Source: Pseudomonas sp. DC1.2 (GTDB lineage: Bacteria > Pseudomonadota > Gammaproteobacteria > Pseudomonadales > Pseudomonadaceae). Taken from it: DNA of 64,000 bases. Shown piece after piece: positions 19,782 through 27,969 of this stretch. The stretch is taken from positions 5,760,621-5,824,620 of the forward strand of contig NZ_CP133782.1 in the NCBI RefSeq assembly GCF_034351645.1, given 5' to 3'. Under the pieces are notes generated by a model. The model saw only the letters and a program-made list of their open reading frames with translations. It searched no databases and had not been told where the DNA came from. The position numbers were made by a program, and so were the translations under genes. Each line of letters starts with the position of its first letter. The first letter of the stretch is position 1.

Positions 19782-20848
19782 GGCATCTCTCCTTTTATTG
19801 TGATGGGGCCGATGGCGTGTTTGCGCGGGCTGAAGCGCCAGCGCACAGGCGATGGCTGCTTGACCCGAGTCAGGCTGGTTCGGGCGTGGTAGTTCACCAG
19901 CACCAGCGTCAGCAGCAACGCTGCGCCCCCGGCGTTATGGGCGACGGCCACCGGCAGCGGCAGGTGAAACAGCACATTGCTGATGCCGAGGGTGATTTGG
20001 GCGGCAAGGGCGATCAGTACCAGCCCCGCCAGGCGTGTCATGCCGACGACTTTAAGCTGCCAGGCCAGGCCGAGCAGCACGCCAGTCACCAGTAACGCAC
20101 CGACACGGTGAGTCAGGTGAATGGCGGTGCGGGCGTCACTGTCCAGTTGCCCGCCAAGGTAATTCGGGCCGATGTGTTGGGTCAGGTGAAAGCCGTTGGC
20201 GAAATCGGCCGGTGGCAGCCACTGCCCGTGGCAGGTCGGGAAGTCGATACAGGCGACCGCCGCGTAGTTGGAACTGACCCAGCCACCGAGGGCGATTTGC
20301 ACAATCACCAGCAGCAAGCCGGCGGTCGCCCAATACTGCAAGCGCCTGGGAACGGTGAGCGCCGGCAATACGCCGGACAACCTCAGCGTCAGCAGAAACA
20401 GCAAGCTCAGGGTCGCAAAGCCCCCGAGCAAATGCCCGGTGACCACTTGCGGCCAGAGCTTGAGCGTCACGGTCCACATCCCGAACGCCGCTTGAGCGAA
20501 CACCACCGCCAACAAAAACAGCGGTAATTTCACCGGTTGCCCCGGATGATGACGATGAACCCAGGCGCGACCGGCCAGCACGGCGATCAACAGCCCCAGT
20601 GTGCCGGCGAAATAGCGGTGGATCATTTCGTTCCAGCCCTTGTGGGCCACCACCGGTGTCTCGGGGAAATGCAGTTCGGCGTGGGCCAGTTGGGCTTCGC
20701 CTTGCGGCACGCTGATAAAGCCATAGCACCCCGGCCAATCCGGACAGCCAAGGCCCGCGTGGGTCAGACGGGTATAGGCTCCGAGCAACACCACAATCAG
20801 TGCCAGCAAGGTGGCAAACAGCGCGAGGCGAAATCCAGGTTTGGCCAT
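19769..20848 (-). CDS. ctaA: heme A synthase (COX15/CtaA family)
   Basis: 359 residues with eight membrane helices. Conserved His: [30 protein letters not shown] and AHNAGGAAL. Cys pairs in [11 protein letters not shown] (about 34-41) and [11 protein letters not shown] (about 198-206) resemble the disulfide-forming pairs of CtaA. Oxidises heme O to heme A. The start is 11 nt after the upstream gene and the end overlaps cyoE. Confidence 0.93.
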   Translation of the reverse strand: MAKPGFRLALFATLLALIVVLLGAYTRLTHAGLGCPDWPGCYGFISVPQGEAQLAHAELHFPETPVVAHKGWNEMIHRYFAGTLGLLIAVLAGRAWVHRHHPGQPVKLPLFLLAVVFAQAAFGMWTVTLKLWPQVVTGHLLGGFATLSLLFLLTLRLSGVLPALTVPRRLQYWATAGLLLVIVQIALGGWVSSNYAAVACIDFPTCHGQWLPPADFANGFHLTQHIGPNYLGGQLDSDARTAIHLTHRVGALLVTGVLLGLAWQLKVVGMTRLAGLVLIALAAQITLGISNVLFHLPLPVAVAHNAGGAALLLTLVLVNYHARTSLTRVKQPSPVRWRFSPRKHAIGPITIKGEMPWRL

Positions 20849-20858
20849 GACGATGCCC

Positions 20859-21440
20859 TTATCCGATGTTCGACAGTTTCAGCAGGTGACGCAGGTCGTT
20901 GAGCAGGTCTTTGCCTTTGACCGTCGGGTCGTAGCGCAGCACCAGATTGCCGTGTGGGTCGATGATCCATAGTTGCGGCGTCGCTTTGTCCCCGGTGGCC
21001 TTGCTGAACGTTGTCAGGTCCATCGGGTAGCGTTTCAGTTGCGGGTATTCGCGTGTCAGCTTGGCGTCGTAATCGGCGCTCAGCGGTTGCGCGGCGGCCA
21101 GGGCATGGCTGGCGCGAGACGCATCACGACCGAGGCCGATCTGAATCTGCCGCGCCAGGTACACCAGTTGCTGGCAGTCCACCAAACACGCCTTGGGCGC
21201 GGTCACCAGCAGTTGCCAGCGCTCCTCTTCGGCCTGGACGCCAAGGTCGGCGCGGGTCTGGCCGTTGCCGATCAGTTCACCGTGATAAATACGGCCGTCC
21301 GGCACCCAGAAATTGAGTTTGTACATGCCGGTGGCAAGGATCATCGGACCGATCACCCCGAGCAGTATCAGCAATAGCTGGAGACGACCTTTGCGCCGAC
21401 TCGCCGGCGGTTTTGCCTCAGACATGCTGGGTGGATTCAT
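20859..21440 (-). CDS. cytochrome oxidase-associated membrane protein (PA0111 type)
   Basis: 193 residues from ATG 21440, chosen because GGGAG lies 6 nt upstream; ATG 21425 and 21452 are alternatives. One N-terminal membrane helix (about 22-43), then a thioredoxin-like periplasmic domain containing CLVDCQQ (CxxxC, reminiscent of SCO copper sites) and a C-terminal PQLWIIDPHGNLVLRYD. Probably a cytochrome oxidase assembly factor, inferred from position between SURF1 and ctaA. Overlaps the SURF1 end. Confidence 0.82.
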   Translation of the reverse strand: MNPPSMSEAKPPASRRKGRLQLLLILLGVIGPMILATGMYKLNFWVPDGRIYHGELIGNGQTRADLGVQAEEERWQLLVTAPKACLVDCQQLVYLARQIQIGLGRDASRASHALAAAQPLSADYDAKLTREYPQLKRYPMDLTTFSKATGDKATPQLWIIDPHGNLVLRYDPTVKGKDLLNDLRHLLKLSNIG

Positions 21441-22158
21441 GGCCGCTCCCATGGTGCTTCTCCTTTGCGTTGTGCCAGCCGAGGTAGATAAAGAGGCCGC
21501 ACAGGGCGATCGCCATGGCGAACCACTGCACGGCATAAGCAATATGTTTTTCCGGCCCCATGGCCACCACTGGCCAATCGGCCTGGTAGGCACCGGGGCC
21601 GGGTTCTTCGCGTAATTCGTAGGCAAAACCCTCGCGCCCCAGTGCGGCCCAGAGCTTCGACGGCTCGACGGCGGTGATCAGCTTCGGCCATGTCGAGGTG
21701 CTGGGGTCGGCGTGCAGTTGGAAGGTTGCACCGGGGGAGACGTAGACCCAGGCATCCAGGCTCAAGGTCTCGGTGGGGGTTTTGAACTGTACAGGGGTGC
21801 GTCGCACCGGCCAGGGCAGCCAACCGCGATTGACCAGCAGCCAGAGCCCGGTCGCCTGATCGTGAAACGGTTGCAGCAGTTCGACGCCGACGTTGCCGTT
21901 GCGCTGCCGGTTATCCAATAGCAGGCTGTGTTCGGCATCAAACTGCCCGTGCAGGCGGACACGGCGAAAGGCTGGGTCCTGGGTGTGTGGTAGCTCGGTG
22001 CTGGCCATAGGTTCGGCCGCTCGGCGTTCGGCGTAGTTTTGCAGCAGCGCACTTTTTTCCGCGCCCCGGCTCAACTGCCAGAATCCGAGTGAGATCAGTA
22101 ATGGCAGCAACAAGGCGACCACCAGGGTCGGCACGATACCGGGCTGAAAACGCTTCAT
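21418..22158 (-). CDS. SURF1 family oxidase assembly protein
   Basis: 246 residues with two membrane helices (about 9-27 and 208-228) flanking a periplasmic domain, the standard SURF1 topology. Visible signatures: LGFWQLSRGAEK, LLDNRQRNGNVG, LLVNRGWLP and a C-terminal HIAYAVQWFAMA. Assists heme a insertion into subunit I. Followed by overlapping genes of the same cluster. Confidence 0.93.
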   Translation of the reverse strand: MKRFQPGIVPTLVVALLLPLLISLGFWQLSRGAEKSALLQNYAERRAAEPMASTELPHTQDPAFRRVRLHGQFDAEHSLLLDNRQRNGNVGVELLQPFHDQATGLWLLVNRGWLPWPVRRTPVQFKTPTETLSLDAWVYVSPGATFQLHADPSTSTWPKLITAVEPSKLWAALGREGFAYELREEPGPGAYQADWPVVAMGPEKHIAYAVQWFAMAIALCGLFIYLGWHNAKEKHHGSGHESTQHV

Positions 22159-22228
22159 GGCGTTGCCCGAATGTCAGTCATCGCGATCGCTATACTCACC
22201 TGCATCGCCTGTTCCCCGGAGTTGCGCC

Positions 22229-22432
22229 ATGCTCAAAACAGCCATCGTGCTGATGCTGATTGCCACGGTCGTCAGCCTGTTCAGCGGCCTGTTTTTTCTG
22301 GTCAAGGACGACAGTCGTTCAACACGCCTGGTCATTGCCTTGAGTGTTCGGGTTGCCTGCGCCGCTATCACCGTCGGCTTGATTGCCTGGGGTTTCTACA
22401 GCGGCCAACTGGTCTCTAGTGCGCCTTGGTAA
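22229..22432 (+). CDS. twin-transmembrane protein, DUF2909
   Basis: 67 residues from ATG 22229. Two hydrophobic helices (4-24 and 37-59) around a short charged loop KDDSRSTR, typical of DUF2909. Function unknown. It is the only plus-strand gene inside the oxidase locus, divergent from SURF1 and ending 5 nt before the coxC stop. Confidence 0.82.
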   Translation: MLKTAIVLMLIATVVSLFSGLFFLVKDDSRSTRLVIALSVRVACAAITVGLIAWGFYSGQLVSSAPW

Positions 22433-22437
22433 AGGCC

Positions 22438-23325
22438 TTAAAGCACGTAGACGAAAACAAACAGGCCGATCCACACCACGTCCACGAAATGCCAGTACCA
22501 GCTCGCGGCCTCGAAACCGAATTGGTGCTCTGCGTCGAAATGCCCGCGCATGATCCGCATCAGCATCACGAACAGGATGAGGGTGCCAATGGTCACGTGG
22601 GCACCGTGGAACCCGGTCAGCATGAAGAACGTCGCGCCGTAGACGCCCGACCCCAGCGTCAGCCCCAGTTCGCGGTAGGCGTGCATGTATTCCTCGGCCT
22701 GTAGCGCGAGGAACCCGCAGCCCAGTAGCACGGTGATTGCCAGCCAGATTTTCAGTGCGCCGCGATGGCCCTTTTTCAAGGCGTGGTGGGCGATGGTCAC
22801 GGTCACACTGGAGGTCACCAGCAAAAGCGTGTTGACCAGCGGCAGGCCCCAGGGGCTGATGACTTCCTTGGGCGGTGGGAAGAGTGTCGGGTCAGGGTTG
22901 TGCAGCAGCGGCCAGGTGAACTGGAAGTTGGGCCACAGCATGTGCGCGACGCCTTTGGGGCCTTCGCCCCCCAGCGCCGGGCCCGAGATGTGCCGCACAT
23001 AAAACAGCGCGCCGAAGAAGGCGATGAAGAACATCACCTCGGAGAAGATGAACCAACTCATGCCCCAGCGAAACGAGCGATCAAGCTGCGCGCTGTACAA
23101 ACCCGCTCGGCTTTCCTTGATCACCGCCCCGAACCAGCCGAACAGCATGTAGGCCAGCAGCAGGCCGCCGACGAAAAAGATCAGCGGGCCGTGGGATTCC
23201 GGTCGCGCGGCCTTGAGATCATTGAACCAGGTGCCCAGGCCATAGACCGTGACCAGCATGCCCAGCGTGGCGATGATCGGCCATTTGCTTTGGGCCGGAA
23301 CGTAATAATGCTCATGAGTTGCCAT
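22438..23325 (-). CDS. coxC: cytochrome c oxidase subunit III
   Basis: 295 residues with seven membrane helices. Family motifs: WFIFSEVMFFIAFFGALFY (about 90-108), EYMHAYREL (about 213), GFHGAHVTIG (about 237) and a C-terminal YWHFVDVVWIGLF. Core subunit of the aa3-type oxidase. Lies 25 nt after ctaG. Confidence 0.95.
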   Translation of the reverse strand: MATHEHYYVPAQSKWPIIATLGMLVTVYGLGTWFNDLKAARPESHGPLIFFVGGLLLAYMLFGWFGAVIKESRAGLYSAQLDRSFRWGMSWFIFSEVMFFIAFFGALFYVRHISGPALGGEGPKGVAHMLWPNFQFTWPLLHNPDPTLFPPPKEVISPWGLPLVNTLLLVTSSVTVTIAHHALKKGHRGALKIWLAITVLLGCGFLALQAEEYMHAYRELGLTLGSGVYGATFFMLTGFHGAHVTIGTLILFVMLMRIMRGHFDAEHQFGFEAASWYWHFVDVVWIGLFVFVYVL

Positions 23326-23350
23326 TTATTGTTCTCCTTATCGGGCACGC

Positions 23351-23902
23351 TTAACCGCCAGTTTTTACGGCTACCGGTGGGTGACGGGCGGTGATATCGA
23401 ACAGCGTGTAGGACAGCGTCAGGTGCTTCACATCCTTGGGCATGTCCCGGTCAACGATGAAACGCACCGGCATCTCGATCCGTTCACCGGGCTGTAGCAC
23501 TTGCTGGGTAAAGCAGAAACATTCGGTTTTGTGGAAATACTCTGCCGCTTCGCTGGGAGCGATGCTCGGGACGGCTTGGGCACTCATCGGGCGATCGGTG
23601 GGGTTGTAGGCGATAAACAACATTTCGCTTACCGCCCCTGGATGGGTGGTCAGTTCATTGCCCTTGGGATAAAACTCCCAGGGCATGTCGGCGTTGTTCA
23701 TCGACAGAAATTGCACCCGCACCTGGCGCGAGTTATCCACTACTTGCTCGCCTTCATATTGCCCTGCGGTCTTGCCGTTGATACCGAAAGCCTTGCACAT
23801 CACGTCGTAGATCGGCACCAAGGCAAACCCGAACACAAACATCGCCACCACCACCATCAGTAGGCGGGTGACCAGTTTCTTTAACGAGATCGAGTCAGCC
23901 AT
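23351..23902 (-). CDS. ctaG: cytochrome c oxidase assembly protein CtaG/Cox11
   Basis: 183 residues from ATG 23902. One N-terminal membrane helix (about 9-31) with VPIYDVMCKAFGINGKT after it, then a periplasmic domain with the copper-binding CFCF motif (KTECFCFTQQ, about 125-134). Inserts CuB into subunit I. Separated from ctaD by a REP-like element. Confidence 0.94.
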   Translation of the reverse strand: MADSISLKKLVTRLLMVVVAMFVFGFALVPIYDVMCKAFGINGKTAGQYEGEQVVDNSRQVRVQFLSMNNADMPWEFYPKGNELTTHPGAVSEMLFIAYNPTDRPMSAQAVPSIAPSEAAEYFHKTECFCFTQQVLQPGERIEMPVRFIVDRDMPKDVKHLTLSYTLFDITARHPPVAVKTGG

Positions 23903-23952
23903 GGTGCTTGACCTCTGCGCCAAATCTTGTGGCAGCGGTGGTGTGAAGATTC

Positions 23953-24011
23953 GACTTGCTCGCGATAGCGATGTGTCTGACACACCGCGCCGACCTCATC
24001 GCAGGCAAGTC
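23953..24011. repeat. REP-like imperfect palindrome between ctaD and ctaG
   Basis: The arms GACTTGCTCGCGAT (23953-23966) and ATCGCAGGCAAGTC (23998-24011) are near-inverted copies with a GC-rich middle. Its position inside the cox cluster could stabilise or attenuate the mRNA. Confidence 0.6.
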
Positions 24012-24034
24012 CGCTCCCACAACTACTAGAACGT

Positions 24035-25624
24035 TCACTTCACTTCCGGCGGGGTGGTGAAGGTGTGATACGGCGCGGGCGACGGTACGCTCCACTCCAG
24101 GCCTTCGGCGCCATCCCACGGCTTGGCCGGTGCTGGCGGGCCGCCGCGAATGGTCTTGATCACGATGAACAGAAAGAACAGCTGCGTGGTGCCGAACATG
24201 AAGGCTCCGATCGACGACACCATGTTGAAGTCGGCAAATTGCAGGTTGTAGTCCGGAATCCGCCGGGGCATGCCTGCCAGCCCCACGAAGTGCATGGGGA
24301 AGAAGGTCATGTTCATGCCGACGAATGACAGCCAGAAATGCAGCTTGCCCAGGGTTTCGTCGTACATGTGACCGGTCCATTTCGGCAGCCAGTAGTAGGC
24401 CGAGGCGAAGATCCCGAAGATGGCGCCGGGGACCAGTACGTAATGAAAGTGCGCGACGACGAAGTAGGTGTCCTGGTACTGGAAGTCTGCCGGGGCAATG
24501 GCCAGCATCAACCCGGAGAACCCGCCGATGGAAAACAAAATGACGAACGCCACGGCGAACAGCATCGGCGTTTCGAAGGTCAGCGAGCCTTGCCACATAG
24601 TGCTCGCCCAGTTGAACACCTTCACCCCAGTGGGCACTGCGATCAGCAGGGTGGCGTACATGAAGAACAGCTCGCCCACCAGCGGAATGCCGACCACGAA
24701 CATGTGGTGGGCCCACACGATGAACGACAGGAACGCGATGCTTGCCGTGGCATAGACCATCGAGGTGTAGCCGAACAGCGGCTTGCGCGAGAAGGTCGGG
24801 ATGATCGAGCTGACCGCACCGAAGGCCGGCAGGATCATGATGTACACCTCGGGGTGCCCGAAGAACCAGAACACATGCTGGAACAGCACCGGGTCACCCC
24901 CACCGGCGGCACTGAAGAAACTGGTGCCGAAGTGGATGTCCATCAGCATCATCGTCACGCACCCGGCCAGCACCGGCATCACCGCAATCAACAGGAACGC
25001 GGTGATCAGCCAGGTCCAGACGAACAGCGGCATTTTCATCAGCGTCATGCCTGGGGCGCGCAGGTTGAGAATGGTCGCGATCACGTTGATCGCGCCCATG
25101 ATCGAGCTGATGCCCATCAAGTGGATGGCGAAAATGAAATAGGTCACGCTTTCCGGCGCATAGGTCGTGGACAGCGGTGCGTAGAAGGTCCAGCCGAAGT
25201 TGGGGCCGCCGCCAGGCATGAACAGCGTCGAGACCAGCAGGATGAACGCCGCCGGCAACAGCCAAAAGCTGAAATTGTTCATGCGTGGCAGGGCCATGTC
25301 CGGGGCGCCGATCATCAGCGGGATCATCCAGTTGGCCAAGCCGACGAAGGCCGGCATCACCGCCCCGAAGACCATCACCAGACCGTGCATGGTGGTCATC
25401 TGGTTGAAAAAGGCAGGTTCGACGATTTGCAGTCCGGGCTGAAACAGCTCGGCGCGAATCACCATCGCAAAAGAGCCGCCCAGCAGAAACATGCAGAACG
25501 CGAACCACAGGTACAGCGTGCCGATGTCCTTGTGGTTGGTGGTCAGCACCCAGCGCATCAGGCCTTTGGCGGGGCCGTGGGCGTGGTCGGGCGAATGGCC
25601 ATGGTCATCGATGACAGCGCTCAT
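24035..25624 (-). CDS. ctaD: cytochrome c oxidase subunit I
   Basis: 529 residues, twelve membrane helices. Ligands are visible: low-spin heme His in TMHGLVMVFG, CuB and cross-linked Tyr in HPEVYIMILP, CuB His pair in WAHHMFVVG, and heme a3/low-spin His in HFHYVLVPG. Catalyses O2 reduction and proton pumping. Second gene of the cox cluster after coxB. Confidence 0.97.
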   Translation of the reverse strand: MSAVIDDHGHSPDHAHGPAKGLMRWVLTTNHKDIGTLYLWFAFCMFLLGGSFAMVIRAELFQPGLQIVEPAFFNQMTTMHGLVMVFGAVMPAFVGLANWMIPLMIGAPDMALPRMNNFSFWLLPAAFILLVSTLFMPGGGPNFGWTFYAPLSTTYAPESVTYFIFAIHLMGISSIMGAINVIATILNLRAPGMTLMKMPLFVWTWLITAFLLIAVMPVLAGCVTMMLMDIHFGTSFFSAAGGGDPVLFQHVFWFFGHPEVYIMILPAFGAVSSIIPTFSRKPLFGYTSMVYATASIAFLSFIVWAHHMFVVGIPLVGELFFMYATLLIAVPTGVKVFNWASTMWQGSLTFETPMLFAVAFVILFSIGGFSGLMLAIAPADFQYQDTYFVVAHFHYVLVPGAIFGIFASAYYWLPKWTGHMYDETLGKLHFWLSFVGMNMTFFPMHFVGLAGMPRRIPDYNLQFADFNMVSSIGAFMFGTTQLFFLFIVIKTIRGGPPAPAKPWDGAEGLEWSVPSPAPYHTFTTPPEVK

Positions 25625-25706
25625 GGCCGCTCTCCTGAGAACGAATGGGCTGGGCTGGCCGCGGCATTAGCCTGCGACCGGTTCCGGGAAGACGCAATTG
25701 AGAGGC

Positions 25707-26834
25707 TCATTTGCTTTGCACCTGTTTCAGCGCCAGGACATCTTTGGGCGTCACCATGTCGCCCTTGTTATTGCCCCAGGCATTGCGTTCGTAGGTCACG
25801 ACCGCGGCGATATCGACTTCCGACAGTTGCTTGCCGAACGCCGCCATGGCGGTGCCGGGTTTGCCGAAGTAGACGCGATGCAGGTGATCTTCTTTCGACC
25901 CGGTGGCAATCGGCGAGCCTTTGAGCGCCGGGAACATCGGCGGCAGGCCCTGGCCTTCAGCCTGGTGACAGGCCACGCAGGTGGTGTGATAGATCTTGTC
26001 GCCCCGCGCCTTGAGCTCGTCGAGGGTCCATTCCTTGGTCGTCAGTTCTTTGAGTTGTAGGGCTTGTGCTTTGCGATCCGCCAACCATTTGTCGTAATCG
26101 ACCTGGGTCTTGACGTCGACCACGATGGGCATGAAGCCGTGATCCTTGCCGCACAATTCGGCGCACTGGCCACGGTAGATGCCGGGTTTGTCGACGCGGG
26201 TCCAGGCTTCGTTGATGAACCCCGGAATCGCATCACGCTTGACCGCGAAGGCCGGCACCCACCAGGAGTGGATCACGTCGGCAGACGTCACCAGGAAGCG
26301 CACCTTGGCGCCGATCGGCAAGACCAGCGGCTGATCGACTTCCAGCAGGTAGTTCTCGCCTTTGGGTTCCTTGTTGTGGATCTGGTCGGCGGGCGTGGCC
26401 AGGTTGCTGAAAAACTCGACGTCCTGACCCAGGTACTTGTAGTGCCACTTCCACTGATAGCCCGTGATCTGGATATCGATATCCGGTTCGCTGACGTCGT
26501 ACATCTTGATCAGGGTTATAGTGGCGGGCACGGCCATGGCGATCAGAATCACCAAGGGCACGATGGTCCAGAGAATTTCGACGGTGGTGCTTTCGTGAAA
26601 TTTTGCGGCCACCTGCCCTGTGGAGCGGCGGTGGACCATCATCGACCAGAACATGGCGCCGAAGACGATGATGCCGATTACCACACAGATCCAGAAGATG
26701 GTCATGTGCAGGTCGAATACTGCGTGACTGATTTCAGTCGCTCCAGGCGCCATATTCACAGTCCAGGCAGCGTGTGCCTGGCTGAAAATCGACCACAACA
26801 GGAGGCCCATCCAGACATGTGGATGTCGCATCAT
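25707..26834 (-). CDS. coxB: cytochrome c oxidase subunit II with fused cytochrome c domain
   Basis: 375 residues: signal peptide (1-22), two membrane helices (about 42-64 and 89-110), CuA domain and C-terminal cytochrome c domain. CuA ligands: His189, Cys224, Cys228, His232, Met235 (CAELCGKDHGFM). The heme motif CVACH is at 286-290, making this the caa3 style with built-in electron entry. First gene of the cox cluster, with a probable promoter at 26976-27003. Confidence 0.96.
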   Translation of the reverse strand: MMRHPHVWMGLLLWSIFSQAHAAWTVNMAPGATEISHAVFDLHMTIFWICVVIGIIVFGAMFWSMMVHRRSTGQVAAKFHESTTVEILWTIVPLVILIAMAVPATITLIKMYDVSEPDIDIQITGYQWKWHYKYLGQDVEFFSNLATPADQIHNKEPKGENYLLEVDQPLVLPIGAKVRFLVTSADVIHSWWVPAFAVKRDAIPGFINEAWTRVDKPGIYRGQCAELCGKDHGFMPIVVDVKTQVDYDKWLADRKAQALQLKELTTKEWTLDELKARGDKIYHTTCVACHQAEGQGLPPMFPALKGSPIATGSKEDHLHRVYFGKPGTAMAAFGKQLSEVDIAAVVTYERNAWGNNKGDMVTPKDVLALKQVQSK

Positions 26835-26975
26835 TGCGGGTTCCCCTTATCGTTCTTGTTATCCCGCCGGCTAACACCGACGGCAAGGGAGCGGCTTTTT
26901 CAGACTACGAACTTGAATTGCCGAGCCTTGCTGCTTATGCAGTCGGGCGTCATCAGCTAACTCCATTCAAAACCG

Positions 26976-27003
26976 AGTATAGCCAGCGACTGCCACCTCG
27001 CAA
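26976..27003 (-). promoter_or_regulatory. candidate promoter of the cox cluster (sigma-S-like -10)
   Basis: On the minus strand TTGCGA (27003-26998), a 16-nt spacer and TATACT preceded by C (26981-26976). CTATACT fits the RpoS-preferred -10. The aa3 oxidase of P. aeruginosa is known to be RpoS-linked. About 140 nt of leader precede coxB. The rest of the 371-bp gap to the gene at 27206 shows no other gene. Confidence 0.5.
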
Positions 27004-27205
27004 CGCGAGCGCGTAAATCAGCTGAAACAGCTTGGAGTTGCGCTCAAGGCCACGAATGGAGAAGGATGCAGACGAGTCGCGGCAAACCGATATAACGCAG
27101 GTATATCAAGGATGAAATATTTATGACAAATGCGTCTTAGCATTTTTCGTGAGCCAGCTAAGTTATGTCTTCCCTATATCATTGCCTTTGTTCCCTGGAG
27201 TTTTC

Positions 27206-27856
27206 ATGAACACCGCCGCATTGCGCGAGCAGATCCAAAAAGCCCGACAACATGAGGCCGAGACCGGCCTGTTAACTCGTCAACTGGAAACCCAACTGCC
27301 GCATCTGCACGCCGCCATCCAGTTGCCGGATGTCGATGCCAAAGGCGTGATGACACGCTTTGTGGCCGCTTACATAGAGCAAGTGCCAGACCTGCTGGAC
27401 GCAGCCAATGATGTAGCACGTGAGGCGGGCATTGAATCGCAGATAAAACCGGTGCTGAAAATCGCCGAGCAGTTCTTCCTGCAACCCCCGGCGATCATGG
27501 CCGGGCACATCGGTCTGGACAGCCTGCTGGACGAAGCCTATCTGGCGCATCGATTGGTTGAAGAGGTCAATGACCTGTACATCAAGCATTTTGGTCAGCC
27601 GCTGATCCCTTTGGACATGACGGTCGCCAACCTGATTGCCCACCAATTGATCGGCGAAGCATTCGCCAACCAACTGGATGAGGCGGTGCATCACGCTGTG
27701 GACGAGATGCTCGACGAAGACAGTTTCGCGCTGGAGTCAGTCGAAGCCTATCGCGAGAAGCTCAACAGTCCGGACACCGGCGCCGCGTGGAAACGCTGGC
27801 CGTGTTTGTCGCGCCAGTTGGGCGTGGGGCTCGCGCTGGACCAACCCGCCGCGTAA
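27206..27856 (+). CDS. conserved hypothetical protein beside the cox cluster (PA0104 position)
   Basis: 216 residues from ATG 27206, with GGAG 5-8 nt upstream; an in-frame extension to 27149 is unlikely. Mostly helical, acidic, no signal peptide or membrane segment. Segments such as EVNDLYIKHFGQPLIPLDMT look conserved-type, but I recognise no domain. Divergent from coxB, convergent with the SulP gene. Confidence 0.8.
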   Translation: MNTAALREQIQKARQHEAETGLLTRQLETQLPHLHAAIQLPDVDAKGVMTRFVAAYIEQVPDLLDAANDVAREAGIESQIKPVLKIAEQFFLQPPAIMAGHIGLDSLLDEAYLAHRLVEEVNDLYIKHFGQPLIPLDMTVANLIAHQLIGEAFANQLDEAVHHAVDEMLDEDSFALESVEAYREKLNSPDTGAAWKRWPCLSRQLGVGLALDQPAA

Positions 27857-27871
27857 AGCACCATATGCTCT

Positions 27872-27942
27872 GTAGGAGCCATGCGGTGCTCCTACTTGCC
27901 CGCGAAGGCGTCTTCACAGACGCCAAAAGCTTCGCGGGCAAG
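27872..27942. repeat. double palindrome: 8-bp hairpin plus REP-like 12-bp hairpin
   Basis: GTAGGAGC (27872-27879) pairs perfectly with 27888-27895. Directly adjacent, CTTGCCCGCGAA (27895-27906) pairs perfectly with 27931-27942. It lies between converging genes and probably acts as a REP/terminator region. No T run. Confidence 0.7.
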
Positions 27943-27969
27943 TCACACCGCTCGCGCCAACACAGTTAT

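Noticed and set aside
24338..25924. 528-codon open frame on the plus strand opposite ctaD
   Set aside because: It lies antisense to the clear subunit I gene; its His/Gln/Asp-rich composition is the mirror of a membrane protein in GC-rich DNA.
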